Source of the DNA: Rotaria sordida
Lineage: Eukaryota > Rotifera > Eurotatoria > Philodinida > Philodinidae
Assembly: GCA_905250125.1 (NCBI GenBank)
Contig: CAJNOL010000477.1
Span: forward strand, 9,690-73,689
Length of the DNA: 64,000 nucleotides
Reading direction: 5' to 3'
Made by a program: the position numbers and the translations under genes. This document shows, one piece after another, positions 23,515 to 35,249 of the stretch; within the stretch, counting starts at the first letter, position 1; the number at the start of each line of letters is the position of its first letter. The notes under the pieces are model-generated. The model saw only the letters and a list, made by a program, of their open reading frames with translations. It searched no databases and was not told where the DNA came from.

Positions 23515-26407
23515 ATGCGTCCAATCAAAGCACGTGAACAACTTGTTATACCTGATGATGGTATTTTAATTAATTAAACTATTTAGAAATTTTTCTTCTT
23601 ATTTTTTTTCTAATTAGTTAAAGTTAGTGTTAAAAGTCGTGTTGTTCAAGTAGCTGGTAACCGTGGTAAACTAGTACGAAGTTTTCGTCATGCACGTGTT
23701 GATATTTCAATGCCAAAAAAAAAATTACTTGTTGTTGAAAAATGGTTCGGAACAAATAAAGAAAATGCTGTTGTTCGTACAATATGTTCACATATCAATA
23801 ATATGATCAAAGGTGTTACAAAGGTAAGTCTTACAACCATAAATAGTGTAGATCTTTTTTATTTTATATATAAATTTCATCATCACACAGTGCTGCGCGT
23901 GTGTGTATAAACCACATCAGTAGATAAAGTGGTTGTGTTTCAAGTAAGAAAAATATCCAATATGGTGATAGGAAGCAAATGACATACGTCTTTTATTCTA
24001 ATTTGAGCGAAAGGAGTCTAGCTTGTTTGTTAGAATTTATCTAATAATTCGTTATTTTGATTGAATCTCCAGTCAAGACTAACAGACTACACACAAGAAA
24101 AATTTTACAAGACGTAATAGAAGACTATGAGTTTTCTAGATATTGAGCAGATTTTTGTTTTGGGTTCCAGCACATAAAAATCGGTTTTTGAGTCGACAAC
24201 TATTCTTTTAAATTAAAATTACTATTTCCAATCAAAAAGGATAGCTTTCCGACAATAGTTTTTGAAAAACTGTTGATTTTCTAGGTAAATGTGAACAGTT
24301 CCCTAGACTAGGGTAGAAAGCGAGAAATTCCTAAATTAGATTCTTTCGTTAAGGAAAAGCTATTTTATTGAAGTACCGTTTTTCTTTTTATAAAGTTTGC
24401 ACAAGGATCCTCAGGGGTTGAAAAATTGATTACAGATTCGAATTTCTCGACTTCAAAAATTTTCGGTCAAACTTTATAGGAAACTCATTACTTTCGCAAA
24501 ACTGGCCTTTCTTGACGAAAGAATCTAATCGAGGAATTTTTTGTTATCTTATCACCGATGCATTCCTATTTTCCGTCACTAAAAGACAACTGGTTAGGAA
24601 CCCGAATTTTCGCTGTTTCCGGAAATATATTCACATTTTTCTTGTTTCGTATGGATTGAACAACTATCAGTAAATTTTTTGAAAAAGTTTAAAAGTATGT
24701 CCGTACAATGCAAAATAATGGTCTTTTATCGCAGTCTTTAGCTTGTATCTTGGAACAGCTTCAATTCTACATTAATGTAGAGCATTGAGTTCTGTACAAA
24801 ATGAGATATTAGAATATGCGAAATCTCATCTATGTTTCCACTAAAGAACCAATATTGACGCCAAAATATAAAGCAAGTAGTTATTTTTTCAATAACTTTT
24901 GATAGAAACAAGATAGAGATCTGCGGTTTTCAGTATTGAAAAGAGAATAATTTTCTTCATAAAAGTAAGGCAAAATCTGATTGATCATCAATTGACCAAT
25001 TAGGTGAACGATATTATGAAAGTTTTCACCGTTGGATTTTGACTTATAATTCAATCATTAAATAGAAAAAAATGTTCTATTTCGGTCTACACAAGACCAA
25101 GCTCTCTAGTTTATTTCGTTCAGGAGTTATTAATGTTTTCCTGAGACCCCTGATATCGACCAAACAGACTCTAACCGAACCAGAATGGGTCAGACCAGGA
25201 GTAATCGACAAAGCTAAGTCGAGTGGTAACACTTATTTCCACTTTCGAAGTTGTCTGATGCTGCCATACTAGCATGTAGCATTCCATCATTTTCACGCTT
25301 TCTTACCTATTGAGTGGCAATATCGGAAATACTGGTATAGTAACTTCAGACAACTTTGAAAATAAAAAACAAATGTTACCACTCAACTCAGTTTGATCGA
25401 TTACCTCTAGCCTGACTCATTCTAGTTCGGTTGGAGCCTGCTTGATCAATTGTGGTGGTCTCGGAAAAGCATCTACAACTTATGAACGAAACAAACTAGT
25501 GAGCTCAGGTTTTCGTAGATCGAAAGAGAATAATTTTTTAATCTAATCATTGAATTACAAGTCAAAATCTATTGATGAAAACCTTCGCAATATCGTTTAT
25601 AAAGTGTCGACCATTAACGTTCGCTTGATTGGTCAATTGATGATCAATCAGATTTTGACTTTTATGAAGAAAATAATTTTCTTCCCAATGCTGAAAACCG
25701 TAGATCTCTACCAAAAGTTATTAAAAAATAGTCACCTGCCTTATATTTTGGCGTCAATATTAGTTTCTATAGAAATCTACCATACAAGATAAAACAAAAA
25801 AATAAATAGCATACTTGTACAGTAAACTTTGTTCTAGTCAATTGAGCTATTAAAAACTGTTTCATATGTTGAATATGATATGTTTGAATCGAAATAACAA
25901 ATTAATCAAAATAGTATTCCGTACGTTTTTATTCATTTAAAATGTAACACATTTTAATTGAATCCAGAAAAAACTATAATACAAATGACTGAGATAAACA
26001 TCATCAAGTATTTTTCTTTTTGTCTTTCTTTTTTTTTAGGGTTATTGCTACAAAATGCGTTCAGTTTATGCTCACTTTCCCATTAATACTGTTGTTACAG
26101 ATAATGGCCAATCGATCGAAATTCGTAATTTCTTAGGTGAAAAATTTGTTCGTCGTGTTAAAATGCAACCAGGTGTAAAAGTTTCAGCAAGTACAAAACA
26201 AAAAGATGAACTCATTTTAGAAGGCAATGATATTGAACTTGTGTCACGATCAGGTAGAAATTTTTATATTTTCTATTGATGATTTTAACATTTATTTTTC
26301 TTATAGCTGCACTTATACAAATGTCAACAGCAGTCAAAAATAAAGATATTCGTAAATTTCTTGATGGTATTTATGTCAGCGAAAAATTAACTGCTGATGA
26401 AGCATGA
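23515..26407 (+). CDS. RPL9: 60S ribosomal protein L9 (uL6)
   Basis: This is a large-subunit ribosomal protein near the P-stalk base. Four exons join in frame: 23515-23560, 23618-23823, 26040-26253 and 26307-26407. They give 188 residues (human 192). Near-invariant family stretches are present: [66 protein letters not shown] and [17 protein letters not shown]. Introns 1 and 3 are about 55 bp, whereas intron 2 is 2.2 kb and contains two inverted-repeat elements. The start is supported by length and by the acceptor-like site just upstream. No defects were seen. Confidence 0.97.
24330..24540. repeat. Small inverted repeat in RPL9 intron 2
   Basis: The block AGATTCTTTCGTTAAGG near 24340 recurs in reverse complement near 24525 (TTGACGAAAGAATCT), with further pairing around TATAAAGTTT. 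The arms are about 80-90 bp. It is probably a decayed MITE. Confidence 0.5.
24830..25790. mobile_element. Foldback element in RPL9 intron 2
   Basis: The arms (about 24830-25265 and 25320-25790) are reverse complements. Shared blocks include AATATTGACGCCAAAATATAA, CAATTGA(C/T)CAATTAG/CAATCA, GATTTTGACTT and GAGTGGTAACA. Only about 55 bp separate the arms, so the single strand would fold into a long hairpin. There is no transposase. It belongs to a different family from the KIF27 intron element. Confidence 0.8.
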
Positions 26408-26596
26408 ATAAAGCGTGCATTTGTTTTAGTACATCATTCAACAAAAAAAAAGACAGTTTATATTATATTTTGCGCGTTTAAAACAATAAAATAAAAAAAG
26501 AAAGAATCGAACGAATGAAAAGAAGAACAACAACTTTGTTATATTTTTTTTCTTCTTCAGACACACATACACACATTATCATGAAAATAGAATAGG

Positions 26597-27326
26597 TACT
26601 ACTGCAGCAGTGTTTCTAATGGGAATCTAAAATAAAATGTACAGTGCACGCTGTTTTAAATGAGCAAAATGTACATTTACACTTGTTTTCATAAGCAAAG
26701 TGTACAAAACATACGGTGTTTACGTCGCATATTATAAACAAAAGGAAAAACATCTTCATGTCTGTTTTACCCAGTAAAAAATAGAGAATAATAATAGATA
26801 CGTAAATAGACAGCAAGGAAAAATCAATCTGTGTGTGATTCATTTAGGACGATTCACTACACGAAAGTATAGCACTAGGAAAGCACATCAGCATAAGAAA
26901 CTTGATTTATTATTTTTCAAAATTCTAAATAAGCAGAAAACCTATCAAAACTGTCATGATCCTCTTCATCATCATGAAAACGGTATAATTTGAAGAAAAT
27001 TAAGTTGAATATTGTAATTTTTGATTGTTTTTTTCTGCAGCTATCACATCAGTATCGGAAACGACTTTATATAAATCTGAAAAGAAAAGAAATTACGAAG
27101 AGAAAGGATGGCAGTCAACGAATAGAAAAAATAAAAAATAGACTAGAATCGGATCATCGTTTAAATATAATTTTTGAGTTAACAATACATTTAAAATATC
27201 ACTTGCAAAGTGTACAATGTACACGCTGCTTTTTAAGACAAGTGTACAGCGGCGTGTATTTTCAAAGCTGCAAATATTTGTATATTTTGCTTCTGCTGTG
27301 TGTACTTGCCATTAGAAATCCTGTAC
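26597..27326. mobile_element. MITE-like element downstream of RPL9
   Basis: TACTGCAGCAGTGTTTCTAATGG at about 26601 is matched by its degenerate reverse complement at about 27310-27335. Internal GTACA(A/G)TG(T)ACACGCTG motifs recur as direct repeats near 26640 and 27215. No intact gene lies inside. Its right end overlaps or abuts the Merlin element, so boundaries are approximate. Confidence 0.5.
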
Positions 27327-28243
27327 TGCAGTTGAGGAACATCATCATTTTTAACGCGTACAGAACGGAAAAAATAATTTTTGGTTAAACATATAAACCA
27401 ATGTTTCTCGATAAACATTAAAGAGAACAAATTTGTAAAACTAAATTTTTAAATGGTTTATCACCATATTCCTGACGCTACATAAATTCTTGTAAGTTAG
27501 TGGGTAATAAATTTCGTGAAAAACTATCTTGTTTTGTTTGTTTTCGTTTAACGTGCATCCAAATATTTTCAATATTCTGGGTATGTCCACCAGTTGTTGG
27601 ATCAACAAAACGTAGGAAATGATTAATTGTTAGATGAGTATAGCCGGTGTTATTTGACAATTGAAAATAAGCCCTCCACTCATCAGAATGCATTATTGAG
27701 TCTACAAAATATTCTGTGTGGAGCTATTAGCTGATGAATTTTTCTGGTGTTGGTAGTATCCAAATCGTCAACATTAATGAGATTAGTCATTTTTATTTTA
27801 TTTTTAATATTGTAGCACAGCAAAAAAATCGAGAATTTTTTGTTATGACAACGCAGGGAGTACATCCGGTATATATATGTAAATTTTTCTGGTTCAACAA
27901 TAATTATTAGACATTCTTTATTCATTTTTTAAAATTTTAATTGAAAGAAATTTTTTTATTGAATTCTCGAAACTGGATTTCTCTCTATTTCTCTTCATCT
28001 TTCTACAGAAAACAATCATACTGAATACTTCAGACATTTTCTTAATTAATAACCTTTTATATCTTTAATTAATATACATCATTACTATTCTCTCTTGTCG
28101 AAAATGAGACATATTGCTTTCATATGACATCTATTCTAATTTTTTTCTTATTTAGAAACATTGGTTTATATGTTTAACCAACAAATTTTGTTTTCGTTCT
28201 CTACTCGTTAACAATGGTGGTGTTCCTCAGCTGCAATAATACC
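27327..28243. mobile_element. Merlin-type DNA transposon with about 95-bp TIRs
   Basis: Terminal inverted repeats at about 27327-27420 and 28150-28243 match nearly throughout, for example TGCAGTTGAGGAACATCATC on the left and its counterpart on the right, and GGTTAAACATATAAACCAAT on both. The minus strand between them carries transposase remnants. Its right TIR ends 24 bp before the ATG of the carrier gene. Confidence 0.85.
27418..27925 (-). pseudogene. Merlin (IS1016/ISXO2-like) transposase remnant
   Basis: The frame at 27478-27693 carries the C-terminal DDE core: HSDEWRAY (second acidic residue), GYTHLTINH, FVDPTTGGHTQNIENIW (glutamate). After EFM a TAG falls where the family normally has Trp, and the frame then continues RQEYGDKPF to a TAA at 27418. 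Upstream, a +1/-1 shifted frame (LIAPHR) precedes the core, so the gene is also frameshifted and the N-terminus is not recognisable. It is inactive. Confidence 0.8.
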
Positions 28244-28267
28244 AAATAGAATAATAAAAGATAAACG

Positions 28268-31200
28268 ATGAACGATCCTTCTCCTGATTTAATAAATGAT
28301 GCTGAAATTCATCAAAAATTAAATGAAAATCAACTTTCATTTGACGAACTTTTTCATCGTGTTGATAAGAATAATGATGGAAAAATTGATTTTAATGAAT
28401 TAATTCAACTATTAGAACAATATGATATTGAAATGTCGCCTAAAAAGCGTGTAGCCGTCGCACGTGTAAGTTATATTTAACATTGAAAATCAAAAGAAAT
28501 TAGGTTTTTTTGTTTTTCCTCTCGTATGCTTTCATAGAGTATTATTGATCAAGGTAGTGGATTATCATTTCAATCATCTCTTACGTTTCAAGAATTTGTT
28601 GATTATGTTTTAAAACAAGAAAAGAAACTTAGTCTAGTTTTTCGACATGTAGATGCTGCTCATCAAGGTATAAAACAAGAAAAATAAAAAAAATTATTCA
28701 AATTAATTGTTTGTATTCTAGGAAAATTCGATGCAAACGATTTAGTTTATTATTTTAAAAAACTTGGTATTATAGTTGAATTAGAAGAAGCAAGAAAATT
28801 AATCAAAAAGTAAATAATTAGAAATATTTATTGCTTGGTACAGAGACTTCTGTCAGGTGTAGTTCTATTTCATTTGTTTTGTTATGTAGTATTTATTTTT
28901 AACAATAGTAGCGTCAAGTAAACGAGCACTGTCAAGTCAATAGTCAGATAACATGAAACAACAAAAATAGAAAAAGAAAACATCTGCGTTGGATTAACTT
29001 TTGAAAGTAGTTATTGCGAAGAAAAAAGGCTCAGCATCATTGAATATTACAACTTTCATCCTTGTCATGTCAGCTTAACGATACCCCACCACTCTTTTTT
29101 AGCCATATCCAATTGTCAAAGAAACTACAGCCATGGGCGATACAAACTAAAGTTTCTAAGGGTAGCAATAACCTTTCATTGCTACTCCTAGTTTCCTGTA
29201 GAAGTAGCGATTGCTTGTCTTCGTTACTATGGCGCATCGCCTATGTTTCTAACAATTGCCGAAATATGGGTTATTAGAAGTAGCAATAACTTTTTATTGC
29301 AGCTCCTAATTTTTGTGTAGGGGTAGCAATTGCTTTCCCTTACTACTATGGCACGCTGCCTATGGCTACAGCCGATTCACATGAAACTTTTACCACAGAT
29401 AGAACACCTAAAATAAAGAGATACGTGTTCAAAGACAAAAAGCTTTAAACAAGATTTTCGCAGCTTTTTCTAACCAACCGTTTTTTTTCCGCAGGAGTAC
29501 ATCAGGTCGGCTTACGATCCCTGTCTAACTTTGTCCGATCGATCTGAGATTTTGATCACAGATGTTTGAAACTATGCTCGAGAAGTAAAATCGGCCATTT
29601 TCGTCTTTAACTTTCCTATTCGGATATATAGACGAGCATTCCAACGTTTACGTATTTCTCTCAAAAAAAAAAAGAAATGCAAGATTTTTGCAAAAGTTTA
29701 AAATCATCTCTGAGATATAGTCTAAGGTTTCTGCAGTCTAATCGAACAAAGTTATACGGGAATCGTAAACAAGTTCGGTATAGCGTCATGGAAAACCAGG
29801 ATTTTCCAGAAAAGAACCACAAAAAAAACTTGTTTTAAATTGTTTTCCCTGAAACACATGTTCCCTTATTTTAGATTCTTTTTCTGTGGTAAAAATTTCA
29901 TGCAGGTCGATTATATCCTATTCGAGAACAACAGATGGCCAAAAAGAAGAGGGGATATTCTTAAAATACATAAGATTGGTGTACATGTAAGTTGTCACTA
30001 ATTTACAGGAAAAGAAATTTCGGAGTCAAAGTTAAACAAAAGTGTGATTCCGCAGATCTCTAGTTAAACAATCAGTTCTTTTAGAAAGAACTACATGAAT
30101 GATGCCAGGTCAATTCTTCGATCGTGAACTGTCGCAGATCTATTTGTAAATCGAATTCTATCTTGTTTTAATATTTAGAATGGATCAAGATCATTCTTTA
30201 CAAATATCATTTGATGAATGGCGTTCATTTTTTTTGACTAATCCAGCGGCTCTAGAAAGTATTACCAGTGATCCACGTGCAATGCTTCGCTACTGGCGTA
30301 GTGCACCGGTTTGTTATTTAATCTTTTATTCGTGGTAAAAAACAAAATTAAACGTTATTCGATTAGTATTTAGATTTAGGTGAATCTCCTTATGGTATAC
30401 CTGAAGATGCACTAACAGAAGGTAATCAATGGTGGAAATATCTTATAGCAGGTGGTTTTGCTGGTGCTGTATCAAGAACAGTTACTGCTCCATTTGATCG
30501 ACTTAAAATTGTTATGCAAGTACGGCGTTTTTTTTTTTGGAAAACAGAATTCCTTGGATTTTTTTGCTATCCATTCGAGATTTTAATAGATCGATTAATC
30601 TTGTTAGGTTTCTTAGTATTTGGGTTCAAGACAACGTATGAGTGTCATAAGTGGTTATCGATATTTAGTTAATGAAGGTGGTGTAAAAAGTTTATGGCGT
30701 GGAAATGGTGTTAATGTTTTAAAAATTATACCTGAAACGGCATTACGATTTGCATGTTTTGAAGAAGTATATTATTGATATGTATAATAGAGATTCTAAT
30801 TTTTATTAATTTATACCATTTATAGGCGAAAAAAATGTTGAAAAGAATTCAAAATAAAGAATTGATTACAGAAACAACAATTGCGGAGCGATTTTTAGCT
30901 GGAGCAATGGCTGGTTTTCTTTCTCAAACTGTTGTCTATCCATTAGATGTAATTATTACTGCCCTTTTTTTTCTCTAGAAATCTTTGTTTTCTTTGAATT
31001 TAGGTGTTAAAAGTACGTTTATGTTTAAGACGTACAGGTGAATATTCCCATTGGAGCGATACTGTCAAACGCATATACAAATTGGAAGGTCCAAAAGCTT
31101 TTTGGCGTGGTTATGTACTCAACCAAGTTGGTATAGTTCCCTATGCTGGATTTGATTTAGCATGTTATGAAGTAAGTCTACCTACATGTATGAGTGAATT

Positions 31201-33066
31201 GCAATATTCTCGTACCGTTTTGAGAAAAAAAAGGAACGAAAACAAAAACTTTCAATTTGAAAGATAATAAGTAGTGTGTTTTACTATGTTATATGAGACG
31301 AGAAAATGAATCAGTTTTTGTCAACTACTACTATTAGTATGACTGAGATAGATAAGAATCGTTCAAAGCTCATAAAAATGCTTGAATACGATTTTTCCAT
31401 ATATACGACTAAGAAATACAGAAATATGAGAGGTTTAAATTTTGATAAATCTTAACTACATAAGGTTGATAGTGTGTTTTATGGTATATATTCATGATGT
31501 GACGTCATTTGCACAAAATGACTTCTATAAGACACAATATAAAATTAGTTCGCAGTAGTTTTCATAGTACCTCAGATAAGAACTGAACTCTTTATTAGAT
31601 TACAAAAATTTCGAGCCGGCTCGAAAGTTCTAAGAGAGTTTCGGTTCGTGACCTCATTGGTCCCTAAAATAAAATAACCTAATTTGCTTAATTAATTGCG
31701 AGATATCATCGTTCTGAGCAGGACAACATAATACGTAGAGTGTGGATCCTCTTTTACATTAGCAATGGCAATCAAACATCATATATTCACATCCAGGAGC
31801 TTCGTATCAGTTCCTATACACTCACACCCTGATGTGTGATTGGCATTGCTGATGTAGAAGAGATCCATTTTCTACGTATTTTGCCATCCTGCCCAGCACT
31901 ACATCATTCTGCTTGACGCTATGTCGTTCTGCTCAGCCTATAGGACTTTCAGTCTGAGCTGAAAATTCTGTGGGCCGAAATTCCGGTCTCCTTATATATT
32001 TTGACCTTACACGTTAGTAGTCTTGCGTGGCGCATTGAAACTTTTTTTTCTTTTTCTCATGTACTAGAAATTTCCTAACGCTAATATTTTAATGGCAATT
32101 GATCATAATGAATCAATAAAATGATCAAAGTTTGCAGTACCGTAAGAAAATTATACATGAAGCTAAATGAATAATCTTGCATGACATTTACAGTGTCAAT
32201 GAAATTTTTCAGTATTATTTCAGTTGTGATACACAAGAAATAACACAATTTTCTTTTCTTTTTCCTATTCACTGGTTTTCATTCAATAGTACGCCACTTG
32301 TTTTTAGATGGGTTGGTTTGATCTCGTGTTACAGAAAATGAAACAATTACTATAAATTCAGAAAAAAATATTTAAAAATATGTGATAAATACGTTAATCA
32401 GTCTTGTATTCAAAATATGCAGTGTTTTCTCTAGCCCTGCTGGCTTCCAAAATTTAAACGAGAAAATAAGAATCTTTTAGACCTTTTTCCTCCTTCCCCC
32501 CCCCCCCCCCTATTTAATATCTTTGGACTGATCTAAGATAAATCCTTGATTCTTTTATATAGTAGCAAGGACCTATTAGAGGAACCTACTCTGAAAAAAA
32601 CATAAAAAGTGATTGAAAACAACTGAAGATATTGAACATGTTCATATTAGAATGTAGTGGTACAATGAAGTTGCAATTCACTTATATCTTTTCTGTAATC
32701 ATTTCTAAAATTTTCTTATCAATCTAGAGTCTGAAGCGTCTTTATATAACGACACATAACAATCGAGAACCACCAATATATATAGTACTTGCTTGTGGTG
32801 CACTTTCATCAGTTACTGGTCAATTAGTTACTTATCCGATTGCTTTAATGCGTACACGTCGACAAGGTCAAATTGTACCATTACCAAATATGGATCAAAG
32901 TAAATCTCATCCAGTATTACCAGCTACAAAAATGTTAAAAGAAATATGGCATAAAGAAGGAGTGGTTGGATTTTATCGTGGTCTTGTACCAAATATGTTA
33001 AAAGTTGTTCCATCTGTTTCAATATCTTATTTAGTTTATGAAACTGTTATAAAAGCTATTTCCTGA
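28268..33066 (+). CDS. SLC25A24: Calcium-binding mitochondrial carrier (SCaMC, SLC25A23/24/25-like)
   Basis: This is an inner-membrane ATP-Mg/phosphate exchanger regulated by Ca2+ through N-terminal EF-hands. Nine exons join in frame: 28268-28465, 28538-28667, 28722-28809, 30179-30308, 30367-30519, 30617-30766, 30826-30948, 31004-31171 and 32728-33066, for 492 residues. The first EF-hand loop [12 protein letters not shown] is canonical; the later three are degenerate. Then come three carrier repeats with [18 protein letters not shown] and [10 protein letters not shown] in the Px[D/E]xx[K/R] positions (the third reads PIALMR) and linker motifs [19 protein letters not shown] and GVVGFYRG. Assignment to one of the three human paralogues is not attempted beyond the family. 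Introns 3 (1.4 kb) and 8 (1.6 kb) carry repeats. A Merlin TIR lies immediately upstream. Confidence 0.93.
29160..29370 (+). repeat. Two-copy tandem repeat in SCaMC intron 3
   Basis: A block of about 90-118 bp (GGTAGCAATAAC...ATTGCTACTCCTAG...ACTATGGC) at about 29160-29250 is repeated at about 29278-29370 with moderate divergence. It is non-coding. Confidence 0.65.
29370..29945. mobile_element. Foldback element in SCaMC intron 3
   Basis: The arm at about 29375-29580 pairs with the reverse complement of about 29700-29940. Shared blocks are CATGAAA(C/T)TTTTACCACAGA, CTAAAATAA, CGATCCC/CGATTCCCGT and TAACTTTGT(C/T)CGAT. There is a central spacer of about 120 bp and no coding content. Confidence 0.75.
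31695..31935. mobile_element. Short MITE in SCaMC intron 8
   Basis: This is an inverted repeat with arms of about 85-95 bp. GTGGATCCTCTTTTACATTAGCAATGG and its degenerate reverse complement TTGGCATTGCTGATGTAGAAGAG lie on either side of a 50-bp spacer, with outer blocks TCTGAGCAGGA and CATCATTCTGCTTGACG. A C11 run lies farther downstream at about 32500. Confidence 0.7.
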
Positions 33067-34461
33067 TAAGGGTATCAATGAAAAGCATTTATGAAAATAT
33101 ACGACAGACAATTTTTTTCCTCGAATTCCTTAGTTGTATGTTTCAATACAACAGTTGTGTTGTCAATATACAAACATCATGTTTTTTTTTTGATTTTTAT
33201 TACGAACATTTGCTCATTCATTGATAATTCTAAATATAGACATTAGTATGACTGGTCACATCATTTTCTATATATGCTCAATAACAAACAATTTACTTTT
33301 ATGAAAAAATATCAAGTATTAAAGATATAACAAATTTGATGGCAAACAGACTAAGTCTATCCCCAAACTGGATTCATCGTTGATGAAATTATAAAAAGTT
33401 TCAATTTAGTCGAAGCATCAAATTTAGCAACAAAAACATTTTTCAATATTGTACAAAGTAGAACGATGACTTGAATGCACATTTAAATGTATGCACTATA
33501 CATCGGTTATTAGGAAACAAATCAGGTTTTTCGCTAATTGACAATCAATAGATATTGCATCAAAAATCCTATGAAAGGATAGGAACGTATAAGAACCTGA
33601 TTTGGTCCATAGGAATTGTTCACACTAAATTCGTCACAATTATATATAGGATGCATGGATTTTAATTGGTGAGTATGCTGAAACCAGATTTGAGGATTTT
33701 CTCGATTATATACTCACCACATAAATATGCCAAATTAGCGCTTGAACCTGATAACACATGTATGTGAATTTAAGCTCCTATGCATATAAGTATTGAGAAA
33801 ATCAGAAATGCATTTGACAGCACTAGTTTCAGGCTATATATTTTTACCCGAAACTCAATTTCTCAATGCATCGTTCTAGATTAACTTCAAGAGAATGTAT
33901 AATGATGATACCATAGTCTTTCAGATCAATTTTGACTATATAAACACAAGAAAGCTAGCTTCTATTACAGCTTGTCGGATAGGACTTTTCACAGGATACA
34001 AAATCTTATAGCTTTTAAAATTATACACAGTGAGTCAAAACAAAGTGTAGGCCTGCTCTGTAAAAAATGAAGTCTATTTTATATATAATGGCTGGCGCAG
34101 AAGAAATTATACTGTTTGTATTTTGAATATTCGTCTTCTATCATCCATTAGACTGAAATATCTTTTGATATCAAAAGATGGTGCTTGAAATTCTCTACAA
34201 AATCATATATATGGTTGAAACCAAAAATTATTTTCGATATATTTAGAAAAACAAGATGAAAAGTAAAGACACATGAACAGATGTAAAAATCTAAATATAA
34301 AAATAGTGATGGACCGACTTAAATTTATCGTGATTTGACTGGAATGGTTTTATTACCAACAATTAAGTTGTGAATAAAATTGATCAACAGGGTGTGAGTT
34401 TTCGCCTCCTCTTTATCCATACCAACGATATTTGAGAATTTTATTTTGATTGTGACAATGC
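33067..34461. other. Intergenic, convergent 3' ends
   Basis: This lies between the ends of the plus-strand carrier gene and the minus-strand HAD gene. No open frame of note was seen. A short inverted pair AATTGGTGAGTAT / ATATACTCACCA lies at about 33665-33720. Otherwise I see nothing. Confidence 0.6.
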
Positions 34462-35249
34462 TTATCCAGTACTAATAGCTGGTCTCTGAATCCAAACAAT
34501 ACGATTGTCTTCAGCTAGAAAGTCAATGGAAAACTCTAACAAAGTTGGATACTTGGCATCATAATGAACATCGCCGTTATGATAGGGTTCATCGTGACAT
34601 CCGTGATCAATGAATACGAGTTTCGTGTGTTCGCCTTCGATATCTTTCAAATTCCGTCGCAAATCGTCAACGAATACCACCGGTTTCAATGCTTCGATCG
34701 TTTGTTTTTTCGGATTGTTGGTTGGATCGATCGGATCATATCCTGTACTAATCACCTTGTCGATAGGAAATCCATGAAGACGAAAATTCTCAAGACGATC
34801 ATTGAGAAATCGACCAGGCATCGCAGTAACGCATACCAATTCGTAGCCGGCATTGTGTAACATAAGACAGGCTTCCAGAGCACCATCGAGTGGTGGCATC
34901 ATTCGCCATCCTTCGGCTTCATGGGCGGTTTTGAATTGATTGTGTTCTTCGGGTGTGAATTCGACACCATACAATTTTTTGGCCTAGAGTAAAAAAATAC
35001 ATTTACTCGTCAATATCGATGTTTGCCTTATCATTGTTCTTCGCAAGATAGAGCTCGCTCGACTACGAAAATTAGTTTCTACTGAAGTACGATTGCTGTA
35101 TGCTTCCCAAAAGACACAAAACTTACACTATAGGATTTAGGTGACACAATGGCCAATTCTTTTCCGAATGTTTTTGTATAGAGTTGAGCAAATGCAGAAT
35201 GGGTATCCAGTAAGACACCATCACAATCCAACGCTATGATTCCTTTCAT
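34462..35249 (-). CDS. HAD-superfamily hydrolase, bacterial-like
   Basis: This is a predicted phosphatase-like hydrolase of the haloacid dehalogenase superfamily. Exon 1 is 35127-35249 (ATG at 35249) and exon 2 is 34462-34983, joined by a 143-bp intron, for 214 residues. Motif I is IALDCDGVLLD (nucleophile and acid/base Asp), motif II is in CVTAMPGRF, a Lys lies in the NPKKQTIEAL region, and the acidic motif is VVFVDDLRR. The overall layout (GALEAC, AGYELVCVTA, GFPIDKVI, LKPVVFVDD) resembles proteobacterial HAD proteins more than animal ones, as recalled; a horizontally acquired gene that gained an intron is inferred. Base composition is somewhat more GC-rich than neighbouring genes. The substrate is unknown. 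An earlier in-frame GTG (35282) is not a credible start. Confidence 0.85.

Noticed and set aside
32495-32512. C11 homopolymer
   Set aside because: Intronic low-complexity run with no supported function.
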